A DNA stretch of 7,472 nucleotides, from assembly GCA_004296785.1 (NCBI GenBank), contig SCVU01000350.1:1-7472 (forward strand). Reading direction: 5' to 3'. A model generated the notes under the pieces. It was given only the letters and a program-made list of their open reading frames with translations, had not been told where the DNA came from and did not search any database. This DNA is from Planctomycetota bacterium. Its GTDB lineage: Bacteria; Planctomycetota; UBA1135; GCA-002686595. Both the position numbers and the translations under genes were made by a program. Positions 7,470 to 7,472 of the stretch are shown one piece after another; positions within the stretch are counted from its first letter, which is position 1; each line of letters starts with the position of its first letter.

Positions 7470-7472
7470 CTG

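Overview
The window is very GC-rich, with G or C in most third codon positions. It has the gene content of a high-GC planctomycete, probably one of the less-studied lineages. The pointers are an ECF-type sigma factor directly followed by a membrane Ser/Thr kinase with TPR repeats, a LolA/DUF2092-like envelope protein, and signal-peptide-bearing right-handed beta-helix and other secreted proteins. This assignment is an inference from protein style, because no rRNA or marker gene is present.

Layout. Positions 1-3650 (minus strand) hold a three-gene run transcribed right to left: the sigma factor (3650-3045), a TTG-started kinase overlapping its stop codon by 4 nt (3048-508), and after 47 nt the start of a secreted protein that runs off the left edge (460-1). 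A 193-nt divergent intergenic region (3651-3843) separates this run from a plus-strand envelope protein gene (3844-4629). That gene converges, with zero intergenic bases, on a minus-strand gene for a secreted beta-helix protein (5916-4630). Upstream of it, also on the minus strand, lies fumC, class II fumarate hydratase (7396-5948). The right edge (7397-7472) holds an inverted repeat and promoter-like hexamers for fumC and for a plus-strand gene beyond the window.

How it may work together. The sigma-kinase-secreted protein run looks like a signalling cassette. The kinase has a cytoplasmic catalytic domain, one membrane segment and a C-terminal TPR region, and no anti-sigma factor is nearby. 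In sigma region 2.2 the usual acidic positions before DVVQ are Ser-Thr-Gly, which makes activation by phosphorylation a testable idea. fumC is ordinary TCA-cycle housekeeping.

Regulatory signals. The window is dense, so AT-richer TAnnnT hexamers stand out. They lie just upstream of four starts and near the right edge. Two of them share 13 of 14 bases (ACGGCGCTARAATC), and one of these is embedded in the last codons and stop of fumC. No RNA gene, mobile element or CRISPR array is visible, and there is no gene-free stretch above 300 bases. The long overlapping reading frames on the opposite strands look like GC-driven shadows.
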